Origin: Candidatus Saccharimonadota bacterium
GTDB taxonomy: Bacteria > Patescibacteriota > Saccharimonadia > Saccharimonadales > UBA4665
Assembly: GCA_025928155.1 (NCBI GenBank)
Contig: JAICKC010000010.1
Span: 1 to 53,072, forward strand
DNA: 53,072 bases
Direction of reading: 5' to 3'
Position 1 is the stretch's first letter. Every line of letters starts with the position of its first letter. A program made the translations under genes and the position numbers. Of the stretch, positions 52,690 to 53,072 are shown one piece after another. The notes under the pieces are model-generated. The model was not told where the DNA came from and did not search any database. It saw only the letters and a list, made by a program, of their open reading frames with translations.

Positions 52690-53072
52690 ATGAATGATTC
52701 AGCTATCCAGGTAAAAAATGTCTCCGTCGTACTCGGCGGCTACTACCACGCGCTGAAACATGTGAGCGTCGACTTACCGGCAGGTAAGGTGGTCGGCTTC
52801 ATTGGTCCGTCGGGAGCGGGAAAAACAACACTAATCCGAAGTATCGTCGGGAGGCAAAGATTGTCAGGTGGCAGCATAACGATCAACGGCATGCCGGCTG
52901 GATCAGCAACACTGCGCTCACAGATGAGTTACATGACCCAGGAGGTGTCAGTATACGATGACCTCACCGTTCAGGAAAATCTTCGGTACTTCGCTACCAT
53001 GTTCGGTGTACCACGGAAAGAAGAGAGTGAAGCGATTGTGAACATTCTACGCACTGTTGATATGTCGGATCA
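52690..53072 (+). CDS. ABC transporter ATP-binding protein, truncated by window end
   Basis: 127 codons are visible. Walker A GPSGAGKTT at 39-47 and Q-loop YMTQEVSVYDDLTVQENLRYFATMFG suggest the ABC-2 (drug/lipid export) type. AGGAGG is 4 nt before the ATG at 52690. The signature motif and Walker B lie beyond the window. Confidence 0.92.
   Translation, partial: MNDSAIQVKNVSVVLGGYYHALKHVSVDLPAGKVVGFIGPSGAGKTTLIRSIVGRQRLSGGSITINGMPAGSATLRSQMSYMTQEVSVYDDLTVQENLRYFATMFGVPRKEESEAIVNILRTVDMSD

Overview
The window reads as part of a Patescibacteria (CPR) chromosome, most likely Saccharibacteria (TM7). This is an inference. It rests on a ribosomal superoperon with no rpmD (L30), zinc-free forms of L36, S14 and S4, short intergenic gaps, many single genes that appear to be transcribed without a leader, and proteins with no close familiar relatives. 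No rRNA, complete tRNA, CRISPR array or insertion sequence was seen.

Layout (most genes are on the minus strand). Positions 1-1,676: a DAHP-synthase fragment and an unidentified gene, each behind a small leader ORF and a terminator. 1,660-2,415: an alpha/beta hydrolase. 2,477-6,766: infA-rpmJ-rpsM-rpsK-rpsD-rpoA-rplQ-rplM-rpsI. 6,791-9,936: a putative EEP-fold protein, an anchored exoprotein and secY. 9,967-15,606: a deaminase, an ABC exporter and an AT-rich single-chain restriction-modification gene, inserted between secY and rplO. 15,939-24,886: rplC to rplO. 24,903-26,753: a divergent polyprenyl synthase/UbiA pair on one symmetric promoter. 26,667-34,899: an unknown gene, rpsJ, tuf, a plus-strand threonine-dehydratase-like gene with an Ile-rich leader, an unknown gene, fusA, an unknown gene, rpsG and rpsL. 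35,000-37,700: accessory genes (2H phosphoesterase, ABM-like protein, histidine phosphatase). 37,890-45,371: rpoBC. 45,368-48,430: a frameshifted unknown gene, clpP under a CIRCE operator, an unknown gene and tig. 48,473-50,980: hisGE-hisS behind a His leader. 50,964 to the end: a ROK kinase, a TetR regulator and the start of an ABC ATPase.

The most interesting signal is a set of four transcription attenuators. Each has a sigma70-type promoter, a mini-ORF of about 20 codons starting 2-8 nt after the -10 box, a run of codons for one amino acid or class (Tyr-Trp-Phe; Phe-Phe-Phe; six Ile; His-His-x-His), and then a terminator hairpin. A segment of the mini-ORF can pair with one terminator arm instead. 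The genes behind them are DAHP synthase, an unidentified gene, a threonine dehydratase-like enzyme, and HisG-HisE plus HisS. Three of the four first genes are committed-step enzymes of exactly the pathway named by the leader codons. In all four leaders the regulatory run is preceded by Gln and followed by Thr.

Other unusual points: RpoC has lost the cysteines of both RNA-polymerase zinc sites and the trigger-loop Arg; the EF-G G4 motif is NKIN instead of NKxD; clpP sits under an HrcA-type CIRCE operator; and two genes carry single-base frameshifts.
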